From an uncultured Sphingobacteriales bacterium (GTDB lineage Bacteria > Bacteroidota > Bacteroidia > Chitinophagales > Chitinophagaceae), in NCBI GenBank assembly GCA_937991535.1, contig CALKHN010000003.1, positions 62,001 through 126,000 of the forward strand: a DNA stretch of 64,000 bases, read 5' to 3'. The position numbers and the translations under genes were made by a program. The number at the start of each line of letters is the position of its first letter. Within the stretch, counting starts at the first letter, position 1. Below, one piece after another: positions 27,135 through 35,631 of the stretch. Below the pieces are notes generated by a model. It was not told the DNA's origin. It did not search any database and saw nothing but the letters and a program-made list of their open reading frames with translations.

Positions 27135-27156
27135 CAGCAAATGTAAGAAACGAAAA

Positions 27157-28110
27157 TCAGTTTTTAAAACGATATGATAAACCAATGCCCATCAGTTCTT
27201 TGATCTGAAGTTTTGGGCCACGCGGGTTGCCATCTGCATCAATTGTTTTTACATCATCATCGTAAATCATATCCAGTGAAAGACTTACCGTAATAAGCTT
27301 GGTTACCTTTACCAGCAGCATGTTGGTCATAAACAGATCAATATTTTGGGGATTATGCAGGTAATTGGAAAACAAATCAAGCCTGCCCACATAAGATGCG
27401 CTTTCGCTGATATTGGCTTTGTAATTGATCGAACCAAATGCGCCGAACTCAGTTTTTACGTTTTTTCCCGAATCCACCCCAAATGCACCTGCGGCAGACA
27501 ATACGTCGTCGTTTACAATTGTCCATCTAACCGTTGCAGGCGACAGCGATACGGAAAAATTTTCATTGGGCTGATAGGTGATGCCCGGTGAAAGCAATAT
27601 ATAGGCAGGCGAAAGAAAATTAGAAGTGAGCACTTTGGGCTGGTCGTTAGGATAAGCGTACCCTTTGGTCATCTGTGTTCTGAAATTAAACAATGCACTG
27701 GCATACCAGTGTCCCTTGCCAATCTGGTAGCCATATTTGGAAAGAAAATCAAAGCGGTCGTCTGATTTTCTGCTTCCCAGGCTGGTTGTGTTTACAAAGC
27801 CATAGGCAATGTCTAATGTGTTATCCCAAATATGTCTGTCTTTTTTGTAAAAAGCGTATAAGTTGAGCAGTGCTGCAACCGATAAAGATGACTTGTCGCC
27901 ACCTGCAGCCCAATTGCTCAAGGCACCCTGGTTTACATTAATGCTGAATAGCCCGCCTTTTTTCCAAACCTGGGGAATCGTATCATTGGGGTCTTTGGCG
28001 ATTGTTCTTCCGGCCGCCTTCCGCATTTCCGATACAGTGGGATCCTGTGCATATAGTACGGTGGTAAAAATAAAAGAAAGGAGAAAAGCACTAAGTAAGA
28101 TCTTTTTCAT
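27157..28110 (-). CDS. DUF3078 outer-membrane beta-barrel-like protein
   Basis: 317 residues from ATG 28110, where the signal peptide starts (MKKILLSAFLLSFIFTTVLYAQ); the frame continues to 28161, across the hairpin. The mature protein is built of alternating amphipathic strands ending in the aromatic/positively charged GIGLSYRFKN, as expected of an outer-membrane barrel. The motif KKGGLFSINVNQGALSNWAAGG is typical of DUF3078. Function unknown; common in Bacteroidota. Confidence 0.88.
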   Translation of the reverse strand: MKKILLSAFLLSFIFTTVLYAQDPTVSEMRKAAGRTIAKDPNDTIPQVWKKGGLFSINVNQGALSNWAAGGDKSSLSVAALLNLYAFYKKDRHIWDNTLDIAYGFVNTTSLGSRKSDDRFDFLSKYGYQIGKGHWYASALFNFRTQMTKGYAYPNDQPKVLTSNFLSPAYILLSPGITYQPNENFSVSLSPATVRWTIVNDDVLSAAGAFGVDSGKNVKTEFGAFGSINYKANISESASYVGRLDLFSNYLHNPQNIDLFMTNMLLVKVTKLITVSLSLDMIYDDDVKTIDADGNPRGPKLQIKELMGIGLSYRFKN

Positions 28111-28127
28111 GGTTGTAAAATTTTGCG

Positions 28128-28135
28128 CGAAATTA
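28128..28135 (-). promoter_or_regulatory. Weak -7-like box for the DUF3078 gene
   Basis: Minus strand reads TAATTTCG, one mismatch to TAnnTTTG, 18 bp before ATG 28110. Confidence 0.25.
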
Positions 28136-28160
28136 AAAAACGTTTTATTTCTATAAAACA

Positions 28161-28192
28161 AATACCTGGTATTTACAGGGATACCAGGTATT
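28161..28192 (-). terminator. Perfect 12-bp inverted repeat after mscL
   Basis: AATACCTGGTAT (28161-28172) and ATACCAGGTATT (28181-28192) are exact reverse complements around an 8-nt loop. Read on the minus strand it starts 34 bp after the mscL stop codon and is followed by TGTTTTAT, so it is probably its terminator; its position upstream of the DUF3078 gene also allows an operator role. Confidence 0.65.
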
Positions 28193-28226
28193 TATACAAA
28201 TAATACACCAGATTGGTTGCTGCTGA

Positions 28227-28595
28227 TTATTTTTTTAATTCATCGCGTATCTCCATCAATAACTGATCCGTAGAAGAAGGGGCGGCAGGAGCAGCGGCTT
28301 CTTCTTTCTGTAAACTTTTCATGGCCCTGATAATGACGAACAGGATAAAAGCAATGATCAAAAATTTGATGATTGCTGAAAGAAACTTTCCATATTTTAC
28401 AGCGCCCCATGTTAACTGGTCCAGGTTTTCTGCATTCGCAGCTTTTAAGGCAGGTGTGAGCAGTAAGGGAGTAATAACGTCGTCCACAAGTGAGGAAACA
28501 ATTGCTCCAAATGCGCCGCCGATGATTACGGCAACGGCCAGATCTACTACATTGCCTTTTAATGCAAAATCTTTAAAGTCTTTAATGAAGCCCAT
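28227..28595 (-). CDS. mscL: Large-conductance mechanosensitive channel MscL
   Basis: 122 residues. Opens under membrane tension to release solutes during osmotic downshock. N-terminal helix and first membrane segment FKDFALKGNVVDLAVAVIIGGAFGAIVSSLVDDVITPL, periplasmic loop, second segment (FLSAIIKFLIIAFILFVIIRAM) and a charged cytoplasmic helix (STDQLLMEIRDELKK). The Gly/Ala-packed TM1 is intact. Length is slightly below E. coli MscL (136) because the loop is short. Confidence 0.96.
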   Translation of the reverse strand: MGFIKDFKDFALKGNVVDLAVAVIIGGAFGAIVSSLVDDVITPLLLTPALKAANAENLDQLTWGAVKYGKFLSAIIKFLIIAFILFVIIRAMKSLQKEEAAAPAAPSSTDQLLMEIRDELKK

Positions 28596-28727
28596 AGTGT
28601 TGGTTTTTTTAAGATTAGAAAAAAAAGTGTTTACTGAATATAATACTATATATCCGTTTCAATGTATAATTTTTTTAATTTGAAGGGAGAGGGGTTATAC
28701 ACAAAAAATACACCGGTAGTTATTATG

Positions 28728-29474
28728 CTACTTCTTTAAACCGGGATATTGCATGTTGAGCTGTTTCAGTGTGGAGTGCAGCGCAGAAGCAATGAGATAT
28801 TCTTTATACCAGTTTTGGTCGGACGGAATGATGTGCCAGGGTATGGCATTGCAATGTGCAAAGCAATCCTCATACATCTTCATATAAATGTCCCAGTGTT
28901 TGGCTTCTTCGAAATCTTTCTCATTGTACTTCCACATTTTAGCCGGGTCATGTATTCTTTCGTTTAATCTTTGCTGTTGTTCTTCGGGAGAAATATGAAG
29001 GTAGAATTTAAGAATATGGGTATTGTTGTGCTGCGTAAGCAGGGACTCGAAATCATTGATGGCCTTCATTCTTTTTTTAGCCGTTTCATCATCGCACCAT
29101 TTATGCACCCTGGTTACCAGTATATCCTCGTAGTGCGACCTGTTGAATATCTGTATTACCCCTTTGCGGGGTGCGGCGGCGTGTACTCTCCATAAAAAAT
29201 CATGTGCCATTTCTTCCTCAGTCGGTACTTTAAATGACTTAACGGTTACGCCCTGCGGATTAAGTTCTCCAAATACATCCCGTATAACCCCGTCTTTTCC
29301 ACTGGCGTCCATACCCTGCATCACTACCAATACGGCATGCTTACCTTCTGCAAAAAGCAGGTTTTGCAGGTCATCTAATTCATGTAATATTTCTTCAGTC
29401 TTTGTTTTTGTTTTTTCCTTGTTATAGCGCTTTGGTGCGCGGGTACTGATGTTTTTTAATTTTATAGCAGCCAT
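28728..29474 (-). CDS. ppk2: Polyphosphate kinase 2 family protein
   Basis: 248 residues from ATG 29474. Single-domain PPK2: phosphorylates nucleoside mono- or diphosphates from polyphosphate (direction and substrate class not decidable here). Walker A in MQGMDASGKDGVIRDVF, Walker B/lid region in IFNRSHYEDILVTRVH. The frame extends to 29531, but the extra 19 codons run through the heptamer tract (29490-29510) and do not look like protein. Downstream of frr on the same strand. Confidence 0.92.
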   Translation of the reverse strand: MAAIKLKNISTRAPKRYNKEKTKTKTEEILHELDDLQNLLFAEGKHAVLVVMQGMDASGKDGVIRDVFGELNPQGVTVKSFKVPTEEEMAHDFLWRVHAAAPRKGVIQIFNRSHYEDILVTRVHKWCDDETAKKRMKAINDFESLLTQHNNTHILKFYLHISPEEQQQRLNERIHDPAKMWKYNEKDFEEAKHWDIYMKMYEDCFAHCNAIPWHIIPSDQNWYKEYLIASALHSTLKQLNMQYPGLKK

Positions 29475-29489
29475 GATATTCTTTTGATT

Positions 29490-29563
29490 CGATAAACGAT
29501 AAACGTGAGCGAATACCTCACCTTTCACCACATACTACTTACTACATGCCACATACCACTTCA
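29490..29563. repeat. Two heptamer tracts between frr and ppk2
   Basis: CGATAAA, CGATAAA at 29490-29503; then CACATAC, TACTTAC, TACATGC, CACATAC, CACTTCA at 29529-29563, again in 7-bp register. Confidence 0.75.
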
Positions 29564-29566
29564 GCC

Positions 29567-30130
29567 TCACACCGCCATCATCTCCTTTTCTTTTGAGGCA
29601 AGAGAATTGTCTATTAACGCGATATATTTATCGGTGAGTTGCTGAATTTCTTTTTCAGCATCTTTACCTGCATCTTCACTTAACCCGTTTTTCTGCAATT
29701 TTTTAATATCTTCTATAGCATCCCGGCGTATGCTGCGCACAGCTACCTTCGACTGTTCTCCTTCGGCATGCACTTTTTTAACCAGTTCCCTTCTTCTTTC
29801 CTCTGTTAACGGGGGAAGAAAAAGGCGTATGATCATTCCGTCGTTTTGCGGAGTTACGCCTATATTGGCAGCAATAATAGAGCGTTCAATGGGCTGGAGC
29901 ATGTTTTTTTCCCATGGCTGAATGGTTAAGGTTCGGGCATCCGCTACTGAGATATTTCCTACCTGGCTGATAGGTGTGAGCGATCCATAATAATCTACAA
30001 CGAGCCCGTCAAGCATCTGGGGCGTAGCCCGTCCGGCCCTGATTTTTACCAACTCCGCCTCTAAATGACTGATCGCTTTTTTCATGGAATCTTCGCCAAC
30101 ATCTAAAATGAATGATACTTCTTCTGACAT
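29567..30130 (-). CDS. frr: Ribosome-recycling factor
   Basis: 187 residues, normal length. Splits post-termination ribosomes with EF-G. Typical motifs: helix MKKAISHLEAELVKIRAGRATPQMLDGLVVDYYG, domain II strand ARTLTIQPWEKNMLQPIERSI and LPPLTEERRRELVKKVH. Preceded by an exact -7 box at 30154-30161. Confidence 0.96.
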   Translation of the reverse strand: MSEEVSFILDVGEDSMKKAISHLEAELVKIRAGRATPQMLDGLVVDYYGSLTPISQVGNISVADARTLTIQPWEKNMLQPIERSIIAANIGVTPQNDGMIIRLFLPPLTEERRRELVKKVHAEGEQSKVAVRSIRRDAIEDIKKLQKNGLSEDAGKDAEKEIQQLTDKYIALIDNSLASKEKEMMAV

Positions 30131-30153
30131 AATAAAAAAAATTAGATACGTTG

Positions 30154-30161
30154 CAAAGCTA
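30154..30161 (-). promoter_or_regulatory. Candidate -7 box for frr
   Basis: Minus strand reads TAGCTTTG (exact TAnnTTTG). Start near 30147 gives a short leader of about 17 nt. Confidence 0.5.
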
Positions 30162-30192
30162 ACAAATGGAAAGAATAAAAAGTATATCCAAA

Positions 30193-31326
30193 TCAGTTGC
30201 GTTCAGCCGCCTTTTTGGCAGGAGTTAAAGGCATGATCCTGGATGGTTTGCTGAGCTGCAGAATATCCTCACTATCTACAGTGGCAACAACCATAAGCCG
30301 GGGTTTACGCAGGTATACCAGTGTAAACCCGCCAAATGCAAGTGCTATCATAACAGGGATAAGGATATTGATGCTAAGAAAGCTTAACGCGTAGGCAACG
30401 GCAACAAAAAAAATATTTACTACAATTAAAGTAAAGCTCACCGCTTTATGCGTCATTCCTCTGTCTAACAGAATGTGGTGAATATGGTTACGATCGGGAC
30501 TAAATGGCGAACGGCGGTTAAATATACGGATAGAAAAAACCCTGAGCGTATCAAAGAGTGGTATAATTAATATGGCAATTGCAATAGCCGGAGAGGCACG
30601 AAAGGGTACTATGGCTCCTGGCGAATCTGCAATATTAATAAACTGAACCACTAAAATGGCATTGATCAGTCCTATTAACAGAGACCCCGTGTCGCCCATA
30701 AAAATGCGTGCCGGCGAACGGTTGAAAATTAAAAAAGCCAGCAGGCTTCCGCACATGGCAAAAGCAAGAGCCGCATATTCAGCGTGGGCAGCAACATAAA
30801 AATATACACCAAAAGTTAATGTGGTAAATATCCCCAATCCCGCGGCAAGCCCATCAACGCCATCAATAAGATTAAAAGAATTAATAATTACAATTACGGT
30901 AAGATAGGTTAAGGTTAAACTAATTACCTCGGGTAATTCATTTACCCCAAAAAAGCCGTGCATACTTTTGATAACGATCCCTCCCTTATAAATAATAATG
31001 AAAGCAGCTATAATTTGTCCGATGATCTTTTTCATCGGGGTAAGGATCAGAATGTCATCCTTGAGCCCAAGGAAAAAAATAACCAACGCAGCCGCAAAAT
31101 AATATTGAAAACCGGGAGCCGAACTAAAAGAAATGGTCATAAGGCAGGAAATGATAAAACCTGCAAATATGCCCAGTCCACCAAGAGAGGGAACCGGCAT
31201 AGCATGTATCTTTCTTGCATTCGGCAGATCGTACAGCTTCTTTATTTCAGATACATTAATGATTACAGGAATTGCAGTAAATGTAATAACGAAAGCCAAT
31301 ATAGTTGCCAGCAAAATGATTTCCAT
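30193..31326 (-). CDS. WecA/MraY-family phosphoglycosyl transferase
   Basis: 377 residues, ten to eleven membrane segments. Transfers a sugar phosphate (commonly GlcNAc-1-P) from a UDP-sugar to undecaprenyl phosphate, starting a cell-surface glycan. Family motifs: GLKDDILIL (paired Asp), NSFNLIDGVDGLAAG, IFMGDTGSLLIG and the loop motif SPDRNHIHHILLDRG. It resembles WecA/TagO rather than MraY because of HIHH and the C-terminal tail. No O-antigen or capsule genes are adjacent, so the final glycan is unknown. Confidence 0.9.
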   Translation of the reverse strand: MEIILLATILAFVITFTAIPVIINVSEIKKLYDLPNARKIHAMPVPSLGGLGIFAGFIISCLMTISFSSAPGFQYYFAAALVIFFLGLKDDILILTPMKKIIGQIIAAFIIIYKGGIVIKSMHGFFGVNELPEVISLTLTYLTVIVIINSFNLIDGVDGLAAGLGIFTTLTFGVYFYVAAHAEYAALAFAMCGSLLAFLIFNRSPARIFMGDTGSLLIGLINAILVVQFINIADSPGAIVPFRASPAIAIAILIIPLFDTLRVFSIRIFNRRSPFSPDRNHIHHILLDRGMTHKAVSFTLIVVNIFFVAVAYALSFLSINILIPVMIALAFGGFTLVYLRKPRLMVVATVDSEDILQLSKPSRIMPLTPAKKAAERN

Positions 31327-31524
31327 CCGGTTCGCTTTTGAGGTGCGAAAATATGATAATTATTTTATTTACATAAATACAATGCCAAAAACGAAAGCAT
31401 TGAAGAATATACTATTGATACGTACTGACAGTATAGAACGGTTGGAGTAAAATGTTAGTATTGAGAAATAAAACTATATTTCCTAAATAATGTAATCCTG
31501 CCTGCTTATGTCCAACAGTTTATT

Positions 31525-31532
31525 TAGCTTTG
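31525..31532 (+). promoter_or_regulatory. Candidate -7 box for the transketolase gene
   Basis: TAGCTTTG, exact TAnnTTTG, 25 bp before ATG 31557. Confidence 0.5.
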
Positions 31533-31556
31533 GCGCCATATTAAAAGCGAAAAATT

Positions 31557-32390
31557 ATGCCAGAATTAAAAGACATAGCCACACAGATCAGGAGAGATAT
31601 AGTAAGAATGGTACATGCCTGCCAGAGCGGCCACCCGGGAGGATCATTGGGATGTGCTGACTTTTTTACCGCACTTTATTTTGATATTATGAAACATGAC
31701 CCTTCATTTAATATGGATGGTAAGGGGGAAGACCTGTTTTTTCTTTCAAACGGGCATATTTCACCTGTGTTTTACGCTTCACTTGCCAGGTCGGGGTATT
31801 TTCCGGTTAGCGAGTTGGCCAGTTTTAGAAAAATAAATTCAAGACTTCAGGGGCACCCGGCCACCCATGAACATTTGCCTGGTATAAGAGTAGCTTCAGG
31901 CTCACTGGGGCAGGGAATGAGCGTAGCTATAGGTGCGGCACTGGCAAAAAAATTGAATAATGACGACAGACTTGTTTTTTCCCTGCACGGCGACGGTGAA
32001 TTAGACGAAGGCCAAAACTGGGAAGCCATTATGTTTGCAGCTCATAATAAGGTAGATAATCTGATTTCCACCATTGATTGGAATGGTCAGCAAATTGACG
32101 GCCCCACGCAAAAAGTTATGGATTTAGGCGACATAGGTAAAAAGTTTGAAGCCTTTGGCTGGAGCACGCTCCGAACCAACGGCAATGATCTGGATGAGTT
32201 GATTGGTACTATAAACGAGGCAAAATCACTTACCGGAAAAGGTAAACCCATTGCCATAATGATGCACACGGTTATGGGAAAAGGTGTAGACTTTATGGAA
32301 GGTCATCATGAATGGCATGGAATAGCACCCAATGATGAACAATTACAAAAAGCGCTGGCCCAACTGCCGGAAACATTGGGAGATTATTGA
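31557..32390 (+). CDS. Transketolase, N-terminal subunit
   Basis: 277 residues, corresponding to the thiamine-diphosphate pyrophosphate-binding half of transketolase. Signatures: SGHPGGSLGCADFFTALYF, FFLSNGHISPVFYA, ASGSLGQGMSVAIGAALA and the ThDP motif HGDGELDEGQNWEAIMFA...N. The split form needs a C-terminal pyrimidine-binding partner (transketolase C subunit), normally the next gene; here the next 340 bp are repeats and then a GH127 gene, so the partner must be elsewhere or absent. Confidence 0.93.
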   Translation: MPELKDIATQIRRDIVRMVHACQSGHPGGSLGCADFFTALYFDIMKHDPSFNMDGKGEDLFFLSNGHISPVFYASLARSGYFPVSELASFRKINSRLQGHPATHEHLPGIRVASGSLGQGMSVAIGAALAKKLNNDDRLVFSLHGDGELDEGQNWEAIMFAAHNKVDNLISTIDWNGQQIDGPTQKVMDLGDIGKKFEAFGWSTLRTNGNDLDELIGTINEAKSLTGKGKPIAIMMHTVMGKGVDFMEGHHEWHGIAPNDEQLQKALAQLPETLGDY

Positions 32391-32396
32391 GAGGGG

Positions 32397-32467
32397 TATC
32401 AGCTATCAGGTAAGCTACTAACGATAGGATGAATACTCCTTTTCTGCTAATAGCTAATAGCCGATTG
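32397..32467. repeat. Paired inverted heptamer tracts with shared core
   Basis: TATCAGC, TATCAGG at 32397-32410, then a core containing GATAGGATGAAT, then CTAATAG, CTAATAG, CCGATTG at 32447-32467. The order and the 12-bp core match 26149-26268. Confidence 0.65.
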
Positions 32468-32594
32468 ACAGCCTTCTTCGGATTTTGGTTCTTAAACGTC
32501 ATTGCGAAATCTTAAACTGATCTGAATACTGCTAAAAGGTCGAAGCAATGTCCTGATGGCGGAGGCGAATTATATTGTTTATCGTTGCATTTGG

Positions 32595-32685
32595 CTTCGG
32601 ATTTCGGACCTGGGAATTTATGATTTTTAGTTTTTTGTTTATTGTGTATTCCTTCGGATTTCGGATTTGAGCCTTCGGGCTTTTG
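32595..32685. repeat. Thirteen-unit heptamer tract (TTTCGGA family)
   Basis: Register of 7 bp holds from 32595: CTTCGGA, TTTCGGA, CCTGGGA, ATTTATG, ATTTTTA, GTTTTTT, GTTTATT, GTGTATT, CCTTCGG, ATTTCGG, ATTTGAG, CCTTCGG, GCTTTTG. The middle units are T-rich and degenerate. Confidence 0.7.
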
Positions 32686-32730
32686 TAATTTATTGGGTTC
32701 TTTGTCCATGCATTCGTAAACGATTTTCGT

Positions 32731-34758
32731 ATGAAAAAAATCTTACTGCCATTCCTTTTTATAAGTTTTATCCTTCAAGCCGGTGCACAGCCAAACAAAA
32801 AAAACAGTGCCGGAGATTATACCCGTAGCCGTGCACCACTCCGGCAAAACGCTTATATAGAACTTCCGTTAGGAGCAATACAACCTAAGGGGTGGTTGAA
32901 GGAAATGCTGATGAGACAAAAAAAGGGTGCAACAGGAAATTTGGATTCCCTTTATCCGCTGGTGATGAACCAGAGAAATGGCTGGTTAGGTGGTGATGGA
33001 GATCAATGGGAACGCGGCCCATACTGGATAGACGGACTTTTGCCACTTGCCTATATTTTGGATGATAAAGCGCTGATAGCAAAAACAAAACCCTGGATTG
33101 AATGGGCCATAAATAGTCAGCAGTCCGATGGATATTTTGGACCTTCTAAAGATTATAGTGCTGAGCCGGGTCTTCAAAGAGATAACAGCCGTGACTGGTG
33201 GCCAAAAATGGTAATGCTTAAAATTTTGAAGCAGTATTATAGCGCAACCCACGATCAAAGAGTGATTACACTCATGACGAATTATTTTAAATATCAGTTG
33301 AAAGAACTTCCTCAAAAGCCGCTGGATCACTGGACATTTTGGGCACGTTACCGGGGAGGTGATAATTTAATGATTGTTTACTGGCTCTACAATATAACAG
33401 GTGACCAGTTTCTGCTTGAATTGGCCGATCTGCTTCACACGCAGACCTTTGATTATACAAATGCATTTTTGCATACGGATATGCTCTCTGAGCCGGGAAG
33501 TATTCATTGCGTAAATCTTGCCCAGGGAATAAAAGAGCCCATCATTTATTACCAGCATCATCCTGAACAAAAATACATAGATGCAATTAAAAAGGGTTTT
33601 GAAGATATCCGGAAATACAACGGCATGGCACATGGACTTTATGGCGGCGACGAAGCGTTACATGGAAATAATCCAACACAGGGCTCAGAATTATGTACTG
33701 CCGTTGAAATGATGTTCAGTCTTGAAAAAATACTAGGAATTACCGGTGATGTAAGGTATGCAGACCATCTGGAGAGAATAGCATTTAATGCTTTACCTGC
33801 CCAGGTTTCTGATGATTTTATGCGCAGGCAGTATTTTCAGCAGGCAAACCAGGTAATGATAACGAGGCATACGCGTAATTTTGATGTTAATCATAGCGGA
33901 ACAGATGTGTGTTATGGATTGCTTACAGGCTATCCCTGCTGTACATCGAATATGCACCAGGGTTGGCCAAAATTCACCCAAAACCTGTGGTATGCCACCC
34001 CCGATAAAGGCCTTGCCGCATTGGTGTATTCGCCGGCTTCGGTAAAGGCCATTGTTGCCGGTGCAACAGCCATATCATTCAATGAAGAAACCGACTATCC
34101 GTTCGGTGAATCTGTAAAATTTACTTTACAGGTGGATAGCAAAAGCAAACAGGTAAGTTTTCCTTTTCACCTGCGTATACCTGCATGGTGCAAAAAAGCT
34201 GTTGTAAAGGTTAATGGTAAAATTTGGCAGGAAGCCGGCGGCAACCAGGTCATTAAAATTAACCGTGAATGGAAATCGGGTGATAAGGTTGAATTGGAAT
34301 TGCCGATGCATATCTTTAAAAACACCTGGCATGAAAATTCGGTTTCCATTGAACGCGGGCCAATTGTGTATGCATTAAAAATTGGTGAAGAAGCCAGGGA
34401 GGTTAAAAATGACAAAGACCCGGTAGCCTATGGAAACAGTTATGTTGAAGTGCGGCCCACCACGCCATGGAATTACGGACTAAATGATATAGCAGATAAT
34501 AAGCTGGATGAATATTATACGTTTGAGAAAGAGAAAGCAATTTCAAACTTTCCCTGGAATGCAGGCAGTGTGCCCGTTTCCATAAAAACCAAAGCCAGGC
34601 TCATCCCATCCTGGCAATTGTACAATGAAATGGCTGGGCCTCTTCCATATAGTATCACTTACGGGCTGGAGGCCGAAAAGGAAGAAGAAGAAATTATTTT
34701 AATACCATATGGCGCCACCCGGTTAAGGATATCCCAGTTTCCGGTGGTTGGAAGGTGA
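32731..34758 (+). CDS. GH127-type (DUF1680) beta-L-arabinofuranosidase-like enzyme
   Basis: 675 residues with signal peptide MKKILLPFLFISFILQAGAQ. An (alpha/alpha)6 barrel followed by a beta-sandwich. In GH127 the active site is a zinc-bound Cys nucleophile held by Glu, Cys and a Cys-Cys pair; here Glu320 and Cys322 (GSELCTAVE) and Cys403-Cys404 (YPCCTSN) fit that pattern. Probable removal of beta-L-arabinofuranose or a similar furanosidic side chain, secreted. It is separated from SusCD by the divergent sigma gene but on the same strand as fecR-susCD, so likely part of the same glycan locus. Confidence 0.88.
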   Translation: MKKILLPFLFISFILQAGAQPNKKNSAGDYTRSRAPLRQNAYIELPLGAIQPKGWLKEMLMRQKKGATGNLDSLYPLVMNQRNGWLGGDGDQWERGPYWIDGLLPLAYILDDKALIAKTKPWIEWAINSQQSDGYFGPSKDYSAEPGLQRDNSRDWWPKMVMLKILKQYYSATHDQRVITLMTNYFKYQLKELPQKPLDHWTFWARYRGGDNLMIVYWLYNITGDQFLLELADLLHTQTFDYTNAFLHTDMLSEPGSIHCVNLAQGIKEPIIYYQHHPEQKYIDAIKKGFEDIRKYNGMAHGLYGGDEALHGNNPTQGSELCTAVEMMFSLEKILGITGDVRYADHLERIAFNALPAQVSDDFMRRQYFQQANQVMITRHTRNFDVNHSGTDVCYGLLTGYPCCTSNMHQGWPKFTQNLWYATPDKGLAALVYSPASVKAIVAGATAISFNEETDYPFGESVKFTLQVDSKSKQVSFPFHLRIPAWCKKAVVKVNGKIWQEAGGNQVIKINREWKSGDKVELELPMHIFKNTWHENSVSIERGPIVYALKIGEEAREVKNDKDPVAYGNSYVEVRPTTPWNYGLNDIADNKLDEYYTFEKEKAISNFPWNAGSVPVSIKTKARLIPSWQLYNEMAGPLPYSITYGLEAEKEEEEIILIPYGATRLRISQFPVVGR

Positions 34759-34789
34759 GGCGCAGTTATTTGTTTGCAGCAGCAGTAAT

Positions 34790-35380
34790 TCAGGTACGCG
34801 AAGAAAAGGAGGAATAGCTCCGATAAGATGACAGGTCAATATTAAGTGATGCAGCGATCTTCCTAACCGCCACTGCAATGTGATTTTCAACAGTTCGCGG
34901 AGAAATATCCAGCACTTCGGCAACTTCCTTGTACGTAAGTCCATCCTCTTTAACAAGCTTAAATACGATCCGGCATTTGGGAGGCAGCTCATGGATGGCC
35001 TTGTTGATCAACTGAAGCAGTTCCGAAGCAACCATTATATCTTCGGGGTTAAGTGTCAGCCTGGTGTAAGCAGTGTCTAACTGATCAAGATCAATGATCC
35101 GTATTTCTCCTTTTTTTCTGATATAATTAAGGCAATGATTTTTTACGGAAATGTAAAGATATACCCTAAGGTTTGAGATATTGGTAATGGTGGAACGCTT
35201 ATTCCAGACTGCTACAAACAAGTCTTCCACGATCTCTTCAGCTGCCTCTTTTACTTTCACTATAGATATCGCAAACCGTAAAAGTCCTGTATAATAATGC
35301 CTGAACAATTGTCTGAAAGCATCCTGATCATTGAACAGCGCAATCTGTTCCTGTAGTACAATTATCTCTTTTCCAGTCAT
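34790..35380 (-). CDS. ECF-type RNA polymerase sigma factor
   Basis: 196 residues. Sigma region 2 around YTGLLRFAISIVKVKEAAEEIVEDLFVAVWNKR and region 4 with LPPKCRIVFKLVKEDGLTYKEVAEVLDISPRTVENHI. Divergent from fecR, in the standard ECF/FecR/SusCD arrangement of Bacteroidota: when SusC binds ligand, FecR releases the sigma factor. Expected targets are the following susC operon and possibly the GH127 gene. Confidence 0.93.
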   Translation of the reverse strand: MTGKEIIVLQEQIALFNDQDAFRQLFRHYYTGLLRFAISIVKVKEAAEEIVEDLFVAVWNKRSTITNISNLRVYLYISVKNHCLNYIRKKGEIRIIDLDQLDTAYTRLTLNPEDIMVASELLQLINKAIHELPPKCRIVFKLVKEDGLTYKEVAEVLDISPRTVENHIAVAVRKIAASLNIDLSSYRSYSSFSSRT

Positions 35381-35390
35381 TACAGATTAG

Positions 35391-35468
35391 TTTAGGACCT
35401 GCCGGTGAAATGAAATTATTCATTACGATGGTTTAGGGCCTATTGGCGCAATGAAGTTATTGTTATTA
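35391..35468. repeat. Imperfect direct repeat in the sigma/fecR divergent region
   Basis: About 36 bp at 35391-35427 is repeated imperfectly at 35432-35468 (starts TTTAGGACCT and TTTAGGGCCT; roughly three quarters identical), 41 bp apart, just upstream of the sigma gene. Could be a tandem binding site. Confidence 0.5.
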
Positions 35469-35631
35469 TTTTTAAAAACCACATCATTTTATATGCGTTT
35501 ATAATTGCTGGATATGTCTTTGTAATGATTGTATATATGTACCGGGCTTGTAAATCAACTCCTGAAAAAAACTCAACTGCAATAGGGGATATTCCCATTT
35601 ATAGTGTCCTTTAAACATACAATCGTTGAAT

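Larger units (their letters stand above)
32391..32730. other. 340-bp intergenic repeat region
   Basis: No gene. It contains CAGC-family heptamers (32397-32467), a degenerate palindromic element with CATTGCGAA (about 32502) and TCGAAGCAATG (about 32540), similar to common CATTGC...GCAATG bacterial intergenic repeats, and a long CTTCGGA/TTTCGGA heptamer tract (32595-32685). Confidence 0.65.

Noticed and set aside
29475..29531. Longer N-terminus for PPK2
   Set aside because: The extra 19 codons are translated heptamer-repeat DNA; ATG 29474 gives the normal family start.
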